A DNA stretch of 64,000 nt from Streptomyces panaciradicis (GCF_023516615.1 NZ_JAMGBF010000102.1:1-64000), one strand, 5' to 3'. Positions 50,450 to 61,830 are shown, counted from the first letter of the stretch. The notes: generated by a model from the sequence alone, not told the origin. Numbers and translations: made by a program.

Positions 50450-51508
50450 GTGAAGAAGACCTCGACCCGACTGGCCGACGGTCGCGAGCTGATCTACTAC
50501 GACCTGCGCGACGACGTCGTGCGCGACGCGGTGGACAAGCGACCCCTGGAGCGGACCCACACCACCTCCGAGATCCGCCGCGACCCGCTGCTCGGCGACA
50601 GCGTCGCCGTCGCCTCGCACCGTCAGGGCCGCATTTACCACCCGCCGGCCGACGAGTGCCCCCTGTGCCCCTCCCAGGACGGGCGGCTCAGCGAGATCCC
50701 GGACTCGTCGTACGACGTCGTGGTCTTCGAGAACCGTTTCCCCTCGCTCGCCGGGGACTCGGGCCGCTGCGAGGTCGTCTGCTTCACCTCCGACCACAAC
50801 GCGTCCTTCGCCGACCTCACCGAGGAGCAGGCCGCCCTTGTGCTGGACGCGTGGACGGACCGCACGTCGGAGCTGTCGCATCTGGCCTCCGTGGAGCAGG
50901 TGTTCTGCTTCGAGAACAGGGGCGCCGAGATCGGCGTGACTCTGGGTCACCCGCACGGCCAGATCTACGCCTACCCCTTCACCACTCCGCGCACCGCACT
51001 GATGCTCCGCCAGCTCGCCCAGCACAAGGAGGCGACCGGCGGGGAGAACCTCTTCGATCATGTTCTCGAGCGTGAACTCGCCGACGAGCGGGTCGTCCTC
51101 GAGGGTGAACACTGGGTGGCGTTCGTGCCGTACGCGGCGCACTGGCCGTACGAGGTGCACCTGTACCCCAAGCGCCGGGTGCCGGACCTGCTGGGCCTGG
51201 ACGAGGCGGCGCGCACAGAGTTCCCCCAGGTCTATCTGGAACTGTTGAGGCGCTTCGACCGGATCTTCGGTGAGAACGAGCCGCCGACGCCCTACATCGC
51301 GGGCTGGCACCAGGCCCCGTTCGGCCAGCTCGCGGACTTCGAGGGCGTCAACCGCGACGACTTCGCGCTGCACCTCGAGCTTTTCACCATCCGCCGCACT
51401 TCCGGCAAGCTGAAGTTCCTCGCGGGTTCCGAGTCCGGCATGAACGTGTTCATCAACGACGTGCCGCCGGAGCGCGCGGCCGAGCGACTGCGAGAGGTAG
51501 CGAGTTGA
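50450..51508 (+). CDS. galT: Galactose-1-phosphate uridylyltransferase
   Basis: 352 residues of the GalT/HIT superfamily. Zinc ligands C-P-L-C in ADECPLCPSQ, and the catalytic H-P-H in GVTLGHPHGQIYAYP, with His169 as the nucleophile that carries the UMP. The C-terminal AGWHQAP region and VFIND segment complete the active site. It converts Gal-1-P and UDP-Glc to UDP-Gal and Glc-1-P in the Leloir pathway. The GTG at 50450 was chosen over an upstream in-frame start at 50423 because AGGGAG lies at the right spacing. First gene of galTEK. Confidence 0.94.
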   Translation: MKKTSTRLADGRELIYYDLRDDVVRDAVDKRPLERTHTTSEIRRDPLLGDSVAVASHRQGRIYHPPADECPLCPSQDGRLSEIPDSSYDVVVFENRFPSLAGDSGRCEVVCFTSDHNASFADLTEEQAALVLDAWTDRTSELSHLASVEQVFCFENRGAEIGVTLGHPHGQIYAYPFTTPRTALMLRQLAQHKEATGGENLFDHVLERELADERVVLEGEHWVAFVPYAAHWPYEVHLYPKRRVPDLLGLDEAARTEFPQVYLELLRRFDRIFGENEPPTPYIAGWHQAPFGQLADFEGVNRDDFALHLELFTIRRTSGKLKFLAGSESGMNVFINDVPPERAAERLREVAS

Positions 51509-52476
51509 TGAGCGGCAAGTATCTGGTCACCGGTGGCGCGGGTTATGTCGGCAGCGTGGTCGCCCAGCACCTGCTGGAGGCGGGTCACGAGGTCACCGTC
51601 CTCGACAACCTGACCACCGGGTTCCGCGAGGGGGTCCCGGCGGGCGCCACCTTCGTCGAGGGCGACATCCGCGACGCCGCCAAGTGGCTGGACTCCTCCT
51701 ACGAGGCCGTCCTGCACTTCGCCGCCTTCTCGCAGGTCGGCGAGTCGGTCGTGAAGCCCGAGAAGTACTGGGACAACAACGTCGGCGGCACCATGGCGCT
51801 GCTCGGCGCGATGCGCGAGGCCGGCGTGCGCAAGCTCGTCTTCTCCTCCACCGCGGCCACCTACGGCGAGCCGGAGCAGGTCCCGATCGTCGAGACCGCC
51901 CCGACCAAGCCGACCAACCCCTACGGCGCCACCAAGCTCGCCGTCGACCACATGATCACCGGCGAGGCGGCCGCCCACGGCCTGGGCGCGGTCTCCCTGC
52001 GCTACTTCAACGTGGCGGGCGCCTACGGCGCGTGCGGCGAGCGCCACGACCCCGAGTCGCACCTGATCCCCCTCGTCCTGCAGGTCGCCCAGGGCCGACG
52101 CGAGGCCATCTCGGTGTACGGCGACGACTACCCGACGCCCGACGGCACCTGTGTGCGCGACTACATCCACGTCGCCGACCTCGCCGAGGCCCACCTGCTC
52201 GCCCTGAAGGCCGCCACCTCCGGCGAGCACCTGATCTGCAACCTCGGCAACGGCGAGGGCTTCTCGGTCCGCCAGGTCATCGAGACCGTCCGCCAGGTCA
52301 CCGGCCACCCGATCCCCGAGGTCGTGGCCCCGCGCCGCGGCGGCGACCCGGCGGTGCTGGTGGCCTCCGCGCGAAGCGCCCGCGAGAAGCTGGGCTGGAA
52401 GCCGTCCCGCGCGGATCTCGCGGGAATCGTCGCGGACGCGTGGGAGTTCGCGCAGAACATCTCCAGGGAGCAGTAG
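51508..52476 (+). CDS. galE: UDP-glucose 4-epimerase
   Basis: 322-residue extended SDR. NAD motif TGGAGYVGS (about 7-15), catalytic Ser in FSSTAATYGE and Y-x-x-x-K in NPYGATKLAVDHM. GACGERHDPESHLIP and DYPTPDGTCVRDYIHV are GalE signatures. It epimerises UDP-Gal to UDP-Glc. Its ATG overlaps the galT stop by one base, and its TAG overlaps the galK GTG by one base, so the three genes are translationally coupled. Confidence 0.95.
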   Translation: MSGKYLVTGGAGYVGSVVAQHLLEAGHEVTVLDNLTTGFREGVPAGATFVEGDIRDAAKWLDSSYEAVLHFAAFSQVGESVVKPEKYWDNNVGGTMALLGAMREAGVRKLVFSSTAATYGEPEQVPIVETAPTKPTNPYGATKLAVDHMITGEAAAHGLGAVSLRYFNVAGAYGACGERHDPESHLIPLVLQVAQGRREAISVYGDDYPTPDGTCVRDYIHVADLAEAHLLALKAATSGEHLICNLGNGEGFSVRQVIETVRQVTGHPIPEVVAPRRGGDPAVLVASARSAREKLGWKPSRADLAGIVADAWEFAQNISREQ

Positions 52477-53630
52477 TGGGTGCACAGCAGGTCCGGGAAG
52501 GCTTCGCCGCGCTGTACGGGGCCGCACCGGAGGGCGTCTGGTCGGCGCCGGGCCGCGTCAACCTCATCGGTGAGCACACCGACTACAACGACGGCTTCGT
52601 GATGCCCTTCGCGCTGCCGCACACCGCGGTCGCCGCCCTCTCACGCCGCACCGACGGCGTGCTGCGCCTGCACTCGGCGGACGTCGAGGGCGGCGTGGTG
52701 GAGCTGCGCCTGGACGACCTGGCCCCGGAGACCGACCGGAACTGGACGGCGTACCCGGCGGGTGTCGTGTGGGCGCTGCGCGAGGCCGGCCACGCGGTGA
52801 CCGGCGCCGACGTGCACCTGGCCTCCACGGTCCCCTCCGGCGCGGGCCTGTCCTCCTCGGCGGCGCTGGAGGTCGTGATCGCCCTGGCGCTCAACGACCT
52901 GTTCGAACTGGGTCTGCAGCGCTGGCAGCTGGCCCGCCTGTGCCAGCGCGCCGAGAACGTCTACGTCGGCGCGCCCACCGGCATCATGGACCAGACGGCC
53001 TCGGCCTGCTGCGAGGAGGGCCACGCCCTGTTCCTCGACACCCGGGACCTGTCCCAGCGGCAGATCCCCTTCGACCTCGCGGCCGAGGGCATGCGCCTGC
53101 TGGTGGTGGACACCCAGGTCAAGCACGCCCACAGCGAGGGCGAGTACGGCAAGCGCCGCGCGGGCTGCGAGCGGGGAGCGGCGCTGCTCGGCGTCGACGC
53201 CCTGCGCGACGTCCCGTACGCCGAACTCGACGACGCGCTCGCGCGGTTGGGCGACGACGAGGAGGCGGTCCGCCTGGTGCGGCACGTCGTCACCGAGGAC
53301 GAGCGGGTGGAGAAGGTCGTCGCCCTGCTGGAGTCGGGCGACACGCGCGCCATCGGCCCGGTGCTGGTCGCCGGTCACGCCTCCCTGCGCGACGACTTCC
53401 GCATCTCCTGCCCCGAGCTGGACCTCGCGGTCGACACGGCGCTCGCGGCCGGCGCCCTGGGCGCGCGGATGACGGGCGGCGGCTTCGGCGGCTCGGCGAT
53501 CGTCCTCGCGGAGGCCGCCGACGTCGAGACCATCACCAAGGCGGTCGAAGAGGCCTTCGCGACGGCGCAGTTCACCGCCCCGCGGGTCTTCGAGGCGGTC
53601 CCGGCGGCCGGCGCCCGCAGGCTCAGCTGA
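52476..53630 (+). CDS. galK: Galactokinase
   Basis: 384-residue GHMP kinase. Substrate signature RVNLIGEHTDYNDG, ATP-binding motif PSGAGLSSSAALE and the C-terminal GARMTGGGFGGSAIVL are all present. It phosphorylates galactose to Gal-1-P. GTG start overlapping the galE stop by one base, with GGGAG upstream. The 3' end overlaps the convergent GNAT gene by 8 bp. Confidence 0.95.
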   Translation: MGAQQVREGFAALYGAAPEGVWSAPGRVNLIGEHTDYNDGFVMPFALPHTAVAALSRRTDGVLRLHSADVEGGVVELRLDDLAPETDRNWTAYPAGVVWALREAGHAVTGADVHLASTVPSGAGLSSSAALEVVIALALNDLFELGLQRWQLARLCQRAENVYVGAPTGIMDQTASACCEEGHALFLDTRDLSQRQIPFDLAAEGMRLLVVDTQVKHAHSEGEYGKRRAGCERGAALLGVDALRDVPYAELDDALARLGDDEEAVRLVRHVVTEDERVEKVVALLESGDTRAIGPVLVAGHASLRDDFRISCPELDLAVDTALAAGALGARMTGGGFGGSAIVLAEAADVETITKAVEEAFATAQFTAPRVFEAVPAAGARRLS

Positions 53631-54066
53631 GCCGCTTGGTCAGGGTGTACTCGGTGATCCCCGGCGGATAGTCGGGGATCACGCACACCACGTCGTACCC
53701 CTGCTTCCGGTAGAAGTCCGGCGCCTGGAAGTCCCAGGTCTCCAGGCGTACGGAAGCGCAGCCCCGCTCGCGCTTCGCGATGCGCTCCGCCGTCGCGAGC
53801 AGTTGCGAACCCAGCCCCGCTCCCCGGTGGCGCGCGTCGACCCACAGATAGGTCACGTGCAGCCAGGTCGTCCAGGTGTGGCCGACCAGTCCGCCCGCGA
53901 GCGCGCCGGTGTCGTCCAACGCCCATACGTGGAGCGGAAGTTCCCGTTCACCTGGGGTTCCGCGCAGGGCGCGCAGCACGGGGGAGGCCGCCGTGTTGGT
54001 CTCGTGCAGCCGGGTTCGGAGAAGATCGCGCCGGGTCCTGTCGACTTCTGTCTCAAGACGAAACAT
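53623..54066 (-). CDS. GNAT family N-acetyltransferase
   Basis: 147 residues. Beta-4 strand LHVTYLWVDARHRGAGLGSQLL carries the acetyl-CoA motif R-G-A-G-L-G, followed by the helix ATAERIAKRERG and the C-terminal LETWDFQAPDFYRKQGYDVV. The pattern is that of a generic GNAT. The ATG at 54066 and a GTG three codons upstream (54075) are both plausible; neither has a clear RBS. It is convergent with galK and overlaps its last 8 bp; it is divergent from the LuxR regulator gene. Confidence 0.82.
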   Translation of the reverse strand: MFRLETEVDRTRRDLLRTRLHETNTAASPVLRALRGTPGERELPLHVWALDDTGALAGGLVGHTWTTWLHVTYLWVDARHRGAGLGSQLLATAERIAKRERGCASVRLETWDFQAPDFYRKQGYDVVCVIPDYPPGITEYTLTKRLS

Positions 54067-54332
54067 GCGGCTCACGATAAACGCGTCGGACCGCCAGTTC
54101 TGCAAATAACCTTCCCCTCCCGGCCCCCAGCCGTACCCTGATGAGCAGCACCGGTGGGGGCCGGTGCCGATCAGGGGGCGAGACAGTCGGGTACGACACC
54201 CGAAGTGGGGGTAGCAGTTTCCGCACGGCGGCGGCCGTGCCGGGCCATCGCGCCGGGCGTCGTACCCGCGCCCGTACCGTCTCCCGGACAAAGGGGTCCC
54301 CTGCTCTTCAGGAGCCTGGGGAAGGGGGTTTC

Positions 54333-55100
54333 GTGGTTCGCATCCGAGTCCTGGTCGTCGACGACCACCGCATCTTCGCCGAGTCGCTCGCCGCAGCCCT
54401 TGCGGCCGAGCCCGACGTCGACGTCTCCGCCGCGGGCAGCGGTCCCGCCGCGCTGCGCAGCCTGGAGCGGGCGGCGGCCGAGGGGCGCCGCTTCGACGTG
54501 CTGCTGGTCGACGCCGACCTGGGCGGCAACCTGCCCGGCGTGCGGCCCGCCGTGCCCGTCCAGGAGGTGGGCGAGGACGGTCTCGTCGACGGGATCTCGC
54601 TGGTCGCCGGGGTGCGCACCGCGCAGCCGGGCGTACGGATCGTCGTCCTCGCCGAGAAGGACGATCCGCGGCGCGCCGCGCTCGCCCTGCAGGCCGGGGC
54701 CTCGGGCTGGGTCGCCAAGGACTGCTCGCTGTCGAGACTGCTGAACGTCATCCGGGGCGTCCTGCGCGACGAGACCCATCTGCCGCCCGCCCTGCTCACG
54801 GGTGTGCTCAGGGAGCTGACGGCGGCGCGCAAGCACCGCACCGAGAGCGAGCGGCTGGTGGAGTCCCTCACGCCGAGGGAGCGCGAGGTGCTGCGCTGCA
54901 TGGTGGCCGGGCTGGGCCGCAAGGCGGTCGCCGAGCGGCTGTTCCTCTCCCCGCACACCGTGCGCACCCATATGCAGAACGTCCTGGGCAAGCTGGGCGT
55001 GCACAGCACGCTGGCCGCCGTCGCCCTGGCCCGCCGGGCCGGCGTCGGGCCGGTGGACCTAGCCGGGGATGTTGTCGAACGGGGCGGTCAGCTGGCGTAG
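54333..55100 (+). CDS. LuxR/NarL-type response regulator with an insertion in the receiver
   Basis: 255 residues. Receiver VLVVDDHRIFAESLAAALAAE with the acceptor Asp retained in DVLLVDADLGG. About 25 extra residues (PGVRPAVPVQEVGEDGLVDG) follow, then the usual VRTAQPGVRIVVLAEKDD. The LuxR HTH LTPREREVLRCMVAGLGRKAVAERLFLSPHTVRTHMQNVLGKLGV is complete. The GTG start at 54333 has GAAGGGGG upstream. No kinase is adjacent. The 3' end runs 42 bp into the convergent tamR gene. Confidence 0.88.
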   Translation: MVRIRVLVVDDHRIFAESLAAALAAEPDVDVSAAGSGPAALRSLERAAAEGRRFDVLLVDADLGGNLPGVRPAVPVQEVGEDGLVDGISLVAGVRTAQPGVRIVVLAEKDDPRRAALALQAGASGWVAKDCSLSRLLNVIRGVLRDETHLPPALLTGVLRELTAARKHRTESERLVESLTPREREVLRCMVAGLGRKAVAERLFLSPHTVRTHMQNVLGKLGVHSTLAAVALARRAGVGPVDLAGDVVERGGQLA

Positions 55101-55556
55101 CAGCCCGGCGAGTTCACCGCGCTGGGCGCGGGAGAGCTCGGCGAGGATCGCCCGCTCCTGGTCGAGCAGGCCGGCCAGGGCCTGGTCCGCGCGGTCCCGG
55201 CCCTCGGCCGTCAGCCGCACCAGCACCCCGCGCCGGTCGCTGGGGTCGGGCAACCGCTCCACCAGGCCCTTCTTCGTGAGCCGGTCGATGCGGTTGGTCA
55301 TCGTGCCGGAGGTGACCAGGGTCTGCGTCAGCAACTGCCCCGGCGAGAGCTGGTACGGCGTCCCCGCGCGCCGGAGCGCGGTCAGCACGTCGAACTCCCA
55401 GGGCTCCAGGCTGTGCTCGGCGAACGCCAGCCTGCGGGCCCGGTCCAGGTGCCGGGCCAGTCTGCTCACCCGGCTGAGCACCTCGAGCGGTTCCACGTCG
55501 AGGTCCGGGCGCTCCCGGCGCCACGCAGCGACCAGCCGATCGACCTCGTCCTCCAT
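55059..55556 (-). CDS. tamR: MarR-family regulator TamR
   Basis: 165 residues. MarR winged helix (about 55-125): LEPWEFDVLTALRRAGTPYQLSPGQLLTQTLVTSGTMTNRIDRLTKKGLVERLPDPSDRRGVLVRLT. An N-terminal helix of about 20 residues (VDRLVAAWRRERPDLDVE) precedes the core, as in the UrtR/HucR subgroup to which TamR belongs. It is divergent from tam with strong palindromes between them, as in S. coelicolor, where TamR responds to citrate and aconitate. The 3' end overlaps the convergent regulator gene by 42 bp. Confidence 0.88.
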   Translation of the reverse strand: MEDEVDRLVAAWRRERPDLDVEPLEVLSRVSRLARHLDRARRLAFAEHSLEPWEFDVLTALRRAGTPYQLSPGQLLTQTLVTSGTMTNRIDRLTKKGLVERLPDPSDRRGVLVRLTAEGRDRADQALAGLLDQERAILAELSRAQRGELAGLLRQLTAPFDNIPG

Positions 55557-55590
55557 GGCGATCAGTGTAGTGGTTGTGTCGACATGAAGT

Positions 55591-55621
55591 CTCTTGATGT
55601 CGAGTCTCTTGACATCAAGAG
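55591..55621. promoter_or_regulatory. Tandem TamR-type operators between tamR and tam
   Basis: CTCTTGATGTCGAG (55591-55604) and the perfect palindrome CTCTTGA-CA-TCAAGAG (55606-55621) lie side by side. The two sites together also form a larger inverted repeat with 12-bp arms (55590-55601 and 55611-55622). They lie 25-55 bp upstream of the tam ATG and 35-65 bp from the tamR ATG, so one or two dimers could control both. Confidence 0.75.
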
Positions 55622-55645
55622 AAGCTGGCGGGGAAGGTAGCGGTC

Positions 55646-56458
55646 ATGAGCAGCCCCGCCTGGGACCCCGCCCAGTACCTCCGCCACGCCGGCCACCGCG
55701 CCCGCCCGTTCACCGACCTCCTCGCGCGCGTCCCGGACCCGCCGTCCGCCGCGCCGGCCGTCGCGGACCTCGGCTGCGGCCCCGGCAACGTCACCGTCCT
55801 GCTCGCCGAACGCTGGCCCACCGCGCACATCACCGGCTACGACAACTCGCCCGAGATGCTCGACCGGGCCGTCACCGAGCACGCGGGGCCCACACCCGGC
55901 GGCGGACACCTCGACTTCGCCCCCGCCGACGTCCGCACCTGGGCGCCCGAACGGCCGTACGACCTGATCGTCAGCAACGCCACCCTGCAGTGGGTCCCCG
56001 GGCACGCGGAGCGGTTCGGCGAGTGGATCGCCGGGCTCGCCCCGGGCGGCACCTTCGCCTTCCAGGTGCCCGGCAACTTCTCCGCCCCCAGCCACCGGCT
56101 GATGCGCGAGATCGCCCGCTCCCCCCGCTTCGAAGACCGCCTCGCCGACCTCCTGCGGCACGACGACGCCGTCCTCGCCCCGGAGACCTACCTGGAGCGG
56201 CTGACCGCGCTCGGCTGCGAGGCCGACGTGTGGGAGACGACATACCTGCATCTGCTGACCGGCGAGGACCCCGTGCTGGACTGGGTCAAGGGAACCGGGC
56301 TGCGGCCCGTCCTGACCGCCCTCGCCGACGACCCCGAGGCCCGCGAGGAGTTCCTCGCCGAGTACCGCGCGGCCCTGCGCACGGCCTACCCGGCCACCGC
56401 CCACGGCACCCCGTTCCCCTTCCGCCGCATCTTCGCCGTCGCCCGCAAGGAGGCCTGA
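55646..56458 (+). CDS. tam: Trans-aconitate 2-methyltransferase
   Basis: 270-residue class I SAM methyltransferase. Motif I VADLGCGPGNVTVLLAERWP (about 34-53), motif II acidic GYDNSPEMLDRA, and the Tam-type IVSNATLQWVPGH and FQVPGNFSAPSH. Tam methylates trans-aconitate formed from cis-aconitate, relieving inhibition of aconitase. ATG with GGGAAGG upstream, controlled by the operators to its left. The VOC gene follows with a 1-nt stop/start overlap. Confidence 0.9.
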   Translation: MSSPAWDPAQYLRHAGHRARPFTDLLARVPDPPSAAPAVADLGCGPGNVTVLLAERWPTAHITGYDNSPEMLDRAVTEHAGPTPGGGHLDFAPADVRTWAPERPYDLIVSNATLQWVPGHAERFGEWIAGLAPGGTFAFQVPGNFSAPSHRLMREIARSPRFEDRLADLLRHDDAVLAPETYLERLTALGCEADVWETTYLHLLTGEDPVLDWVKGTGLRPVLTALADDPEAREEFLAEYRAALRTAYPATAHGTPFPFRRIFAVARKEA

Positions 56459-56838
56459 TGCTCACCGCCGTCGACCACGTCCAGCTCGCCGCCCCCGCCG
56501 GCTGCGAGGACCTGCTGCGCGCCTACTACACGGACGTCCTCGGCATGACCGAGATCCCCAAGCCGCCGGTGCTCGCCGCGCGCGGCGGCTGCTGGTTCCA
56601 GACCGGCGCCGTCCAGCTGCACCTGGGAGTGGAAGAGAACTTCCGGCCCGCGAGGAAGGCGCATCCCGGGCTGCGGGTCACCGGCATCGAGGCGTACGCC
56701 GCCCGGCTGGAGGCCAAGGGCGCGCAGGTGGCGTGGGACGGGAACCTGCCGGGGCACCGGCGTTTCTACTCCGAGGACCCCGTGGGCAACCGGCTGGAGT
56801 TCCTGGAACCGGACGGCGACGTTTGCCCGGCCCCATGA
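56458..56838 (+). CDS. VOC-superfamily (glyoxalase/bleomycin-resistance-like) protein
   Basis: 126 residues of the vicinal-oxygen-chelate fold. It has two beta-alpha-beta-beta-beta modules starting AVDHVQLAAPAGCEDLLRAYY and ending RRFYSEDPVGNRLEFLEPDG, with the His at the start and Glu at the end of the pattern that serve as metal ligands in VOC enzymes. The substrate is not identifiable. ATG overlapping the tam TGA by one base, so it is in the tam operon and probably TamR-controlled. Confidence 0.85.
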   Translation: MLTAVDHVQLAAPAGCEDLLRAYYTDVLGMTEIPKPPVLAARGGCWFQTGAVQLHLGVEENFRPARKAHPGLRVTGIEAYAARLEAKGAQVAWDGNLPGHRRFYSEDPVGNRLEFLEPDGDVCPAP

Positions 56839-56892
56839 GGGTTACCAGGTGTGTCAAGGAATGACGTCTCGCGTCACTGGGAGTGATGACTG

Positions 56893-57066
56893 ATGGCCGG
56901 CGATCAGAAGGCCAAGGGCAAGACGGAACAGGCCAAGGGCAAGGTCAAGGAGACGGTGGGCCGCGCCGTCGGCAACGAGCGCATGGAGGCCGAGGGCCGC
57001 GCCGAACAGTCCAAGGGCGACGCCCGCCAGGCCAAGGAGAAGGCCAAGGACGTCTTCAAGCACTGA
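56893..57066 (+). CDS. CsbD-family stress protein
   Basis: 57 residues, below the usual ORF length cut-off. The family pattern is complete: QKAKGKTEQAKGKVKETVGR, AVGNERMEAEGRAEQSKGDARQ and AKEKAKDVF. CsbD proteins are small hydrophilic general-stress proteins whose molecular role is unknown. The ATG at 56893 is preceded by a weak GGGAGTGATGACTG leader. It ends 17 bp before a very long hairpin shared with the convergent tetR gene. Confidence 0.88.
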   Translation: MAGDQKAKGKTEQAKGKVKETVGRAVGNERMEAEGRAEQSKGDARQAKEKAKDVFKH

Positions 57067-57083
57067 CAAGCGCAGACATGCGC

Positions 57084-57128
57084 TGACGCGCACCCGTCGG
57101 GAGCGACGCTCCCGACGGGTGCGCGTCA
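57084..57128. terminator. Bidirectional terminator with perfect 20-bp arms
   Basis: Arms 57084-57103 and 57109-57128 are perfectly complementary over 20 bp around a CGACG loop. The right arm contains the tetR stop codon (57126-57128). It serves convergent csbD and tetR transcripts. Confidence 0.85.
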
Positions 57129-57803
57129 GCTCTTGCGGTGCCCGATGAGCCGCGGCTTCTGCTCCAGCCCGTCCAGCCCGTGCCACGCCAGGTTCACCAG
57201 GTGGGCCGCGACCTCCGCCTTCTTCGGACGGCGTACGTCCAGCCACCACTGACCGGTCAGCGCCACCATGCCGACCAGGGCCTGCGCGTACAGGGGGGCG
57301 AGCTTGGGGTCGAAGCCGCGGCTCTTGAACTCCCGCCCCAGGATGTCCTCCACCTGGGTGGCGATGTCCGAGATCAGCGAGGCGAAGGTGCCCGTCGACT
57401 GCGGGATGGGGGAGTCGCGGACCAGGATGCGGAAGCCGTCCGTGTACTCCTCGATGTAGTCCAGCAGCGCGAACGCGGCCTGCTCGCACAGCTCACGCGG
57501 ATGGCCGGCGGTCAGCGAACCGGTCACCATGTCCAGCAGCCGCCGCATCTCACGGTCCACCACCACCGCGTACAGCCCCTCCTTGCCGCCGAAGTGCTCG
57601 TAGACCACCGGCTTGGACACCCCGGCCTTCGCCGCGATCTCCTCCACCGACGTGCCCTCGAAGCCCTTCGCGGCGAACAGGGTGCGTCCGATCTCCAGCA
57701 GCTGCTGACGGCGCTCGGCGCCGGTCATGCGGGTGCGCCGCGCGCGCCGCGGCTTGTCGGTGCTCTCGGTGCTGCTGGAGTCGGTCGCCACGGCGTCAAT
57801 CAT
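57126..57803 (-). CDS. TetR family regulator coupled to fatty-acid desaturase
   Basis: 225 residues. TetR HTH (about 30-70): RRQQLLEIGRTLFAAKGFEGTSVEEIAAKAGVSKPVVYEHFGGK. The helical C-terminal domain has LLDYIEEYTDGFRILVRDSP, characteristic of regulators near Delta9 desaturases. ATG start at 57803 overlapping the desaturase stop by 4 nt on the same strand; the desaturase lies upstream, so the regulator is the second gene. It probably represses the operon through the tandem sites at 58872-58899. Confidence 0.88.
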   Translation of the reverse strand: MIDAVATDSSSTESTDKPRRARRTRMTGAERRQQLLEIGRTLFAAKGFEGTSVEEIAAKAGVSKPVVYEHFGGKEGLYAVVVDREMRRLLDMVTGSLTAGHPRELCEQAAFALLDYIEEYTDGFRILVRDSPIPQSTGTFASLISDIATQVEDILGREFKSRGFDPKLAPLYAQALVGMVALTGQWWLDVRRPKKAEVAAHLVNLAWHGLDGLEQKPRLIGHRKS

Positions 57804-58807
57804 GCCGCCTCGGCGGTCGCCTTCCGGCGCCGAGACCCTTCTTCGCCGGTGTTACGGCGTGAATCGATACGTGAGCGTGACGGCCAGCGCACGTCGTACG
57901 CCCAGCCGAACGCCTCGAACCAGCGGATCAGCCGCGCGCTGGAGTCCAGCTGCCCGCGCTCCACACCGTGCCGCGCCGAGGTCGGGTCGGCATGGTGCAG
58001 GTTGTGCCAGGACTCGCCGCACGACAGCACCGCCAGCCACCACACGTTGCCCGAACGGTCCCGCGACTTGAACGGCCGCTTGCCGACCGCGTGACAGATC
58101 GAGTTGATCGACCAGGTGACGTGGTGCAGCAGAGCCACCCGAACGAGTGAGCCCCAGAAGAACCCCGTGAACGCGCCCCACCACGACCAGGTGACCAGAC
58201 CGCCGATCAGCGGCGGCAGGGCCAGCGACAGCATCGTCCAGAACACGAACTGGCGGGAGATCGCGCGGATGGCCGGGTCCCTGATCAGATCCGGCGCGTA
58301 CTTGTCCTGCGGGGTCTGCTCCTCGTCGAACATCCAGGCGATGTGCGCCCACCACAGGCCCTTGATCAGTGCCGGGACCGTCTCCCCGAAACGCCACGGG
58401 GAGTGCGGGTCGCCCTCCGCGTCGGAGAACTTGTGGTGCTTGCGGTGGTCCGCCACCCAGCGGACCAGCGGGCCCTCGACCGCCATCGACCCCATGATCG
58501 CCAGGGCGATCCGCAGGGGCCGCTTGGCCTTGAAGGAACCGTGCGTGAAATAGCGGTGAAAACCGATGGTGATGCCGTGACAGCCCAGGTAGTAGAAGAA
58601 GACCAGCAGACCGAGGTCCAGCCAGCTCACCCCCCAGCCCCACGCCAGCGGAACCGCGGCAAGCAGCGCGAGGAAGGGCACGGTGATGAACAGCAGCAGG
58701 GTGATCTGCTCGATCGACCGCTTCTGCTCACCTCCCAGCGTGGCCGAGGGAGTTGCGGTGTCGGTCCCCTTCGGGGCGTCTGAGAGCACATCGGAGCTCG
58801 TGGTCAT
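57800..58807 (-). CDS. Membrane acyl-CoA Delta9 desaturase
   Basis: 335 residues with four TM helices and the three His boxes of membrane desaturases: HRYFTH (H-x4-H), HRKHH and HNLHH, at about residues 82, 120 and 265. These bind the diiron centre. It introduces a double bond into acyl-CoA and regulates membrane fluidity. ATG at 58807 with a GGGGA RBS. Divergent from ppc, with tandem TetR-type sites 65-100 bp upstream of its start. Confidence 0.92.
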   Translation of the reverse strand: MTTSSDVLSDAPKGTDTATPSATLGGEQKRSIEQITLLLFITVPFLALLAAVPLAWGWGVSWLDLGLLVFFYYLGCHGITIGFHRYFTHGSFKAKRPLRIALAIMGSMAVEGPLVRWVADHRKHHKFSDAEGDPHSPWRFGETVPALIKGLWWAHIAWMFDEEQTPQDKYAPDLIRDPAIRAISRQFVFWTMLSLALPPLIGGLVTWSWWGAFTGFFWGSLVRVALLHHVTWSINSICHAVGKRPFKSRDRSGNVWWLAVLSCGESWHNLHHADPTSARHGVERGQLDSSARLIRWFEAFGWAYDVRWPSRSRIDSRRNTGEEGSRRRKATAEAA

Positions 58808-58871
58808 GGGCGTCCCCTGTGGGGTCGAGGGTTGAGAAAGAGGCCGGGCGGCGAAAACCGTGCACGCCTTC

Positions 58872-58903
58872 CTACGGTTCCGTAACCTACGGCGTCGTAA
58901 GTA
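58872..58903 (-). promoter_or_regulatory. Tandem TACGG/CCGTA operators upstream of the desaturase
   Basis: Two imperfect palindromes occur 15 bp apart: TACGGTTCCGTA (58873-58884) and TACGGCGTCGTA (58888-58899). Their arms match (TACG and CGTA in both). Placement 65-95 bp upstream of the desaturase ATG suggests two dimers of the co-transcribed TetR protein (autoregulation). ppc reads away on the other strand. Confidence 0.6.
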
Positions 58904-59097
58904 TGGCAGCGCGTCGCCCGGCAGCAAGAGCCCGAGAGTCTGCGCGTCCGCATGGACACCTATCCTTGGAGTCGGTCGGACAGCGCGGTCCGCTCTGATT
59001 CCTTCCCGGATGTCACGGCCGTATGCGGCGCCCGCCGCGCGGTCCGGCCGCCGGGTTCCCTCCCAGACGAGCTTCAACACTGCAAGGAGCCGCACCT

Positions 59098-61830
<2,733 letters not shown>

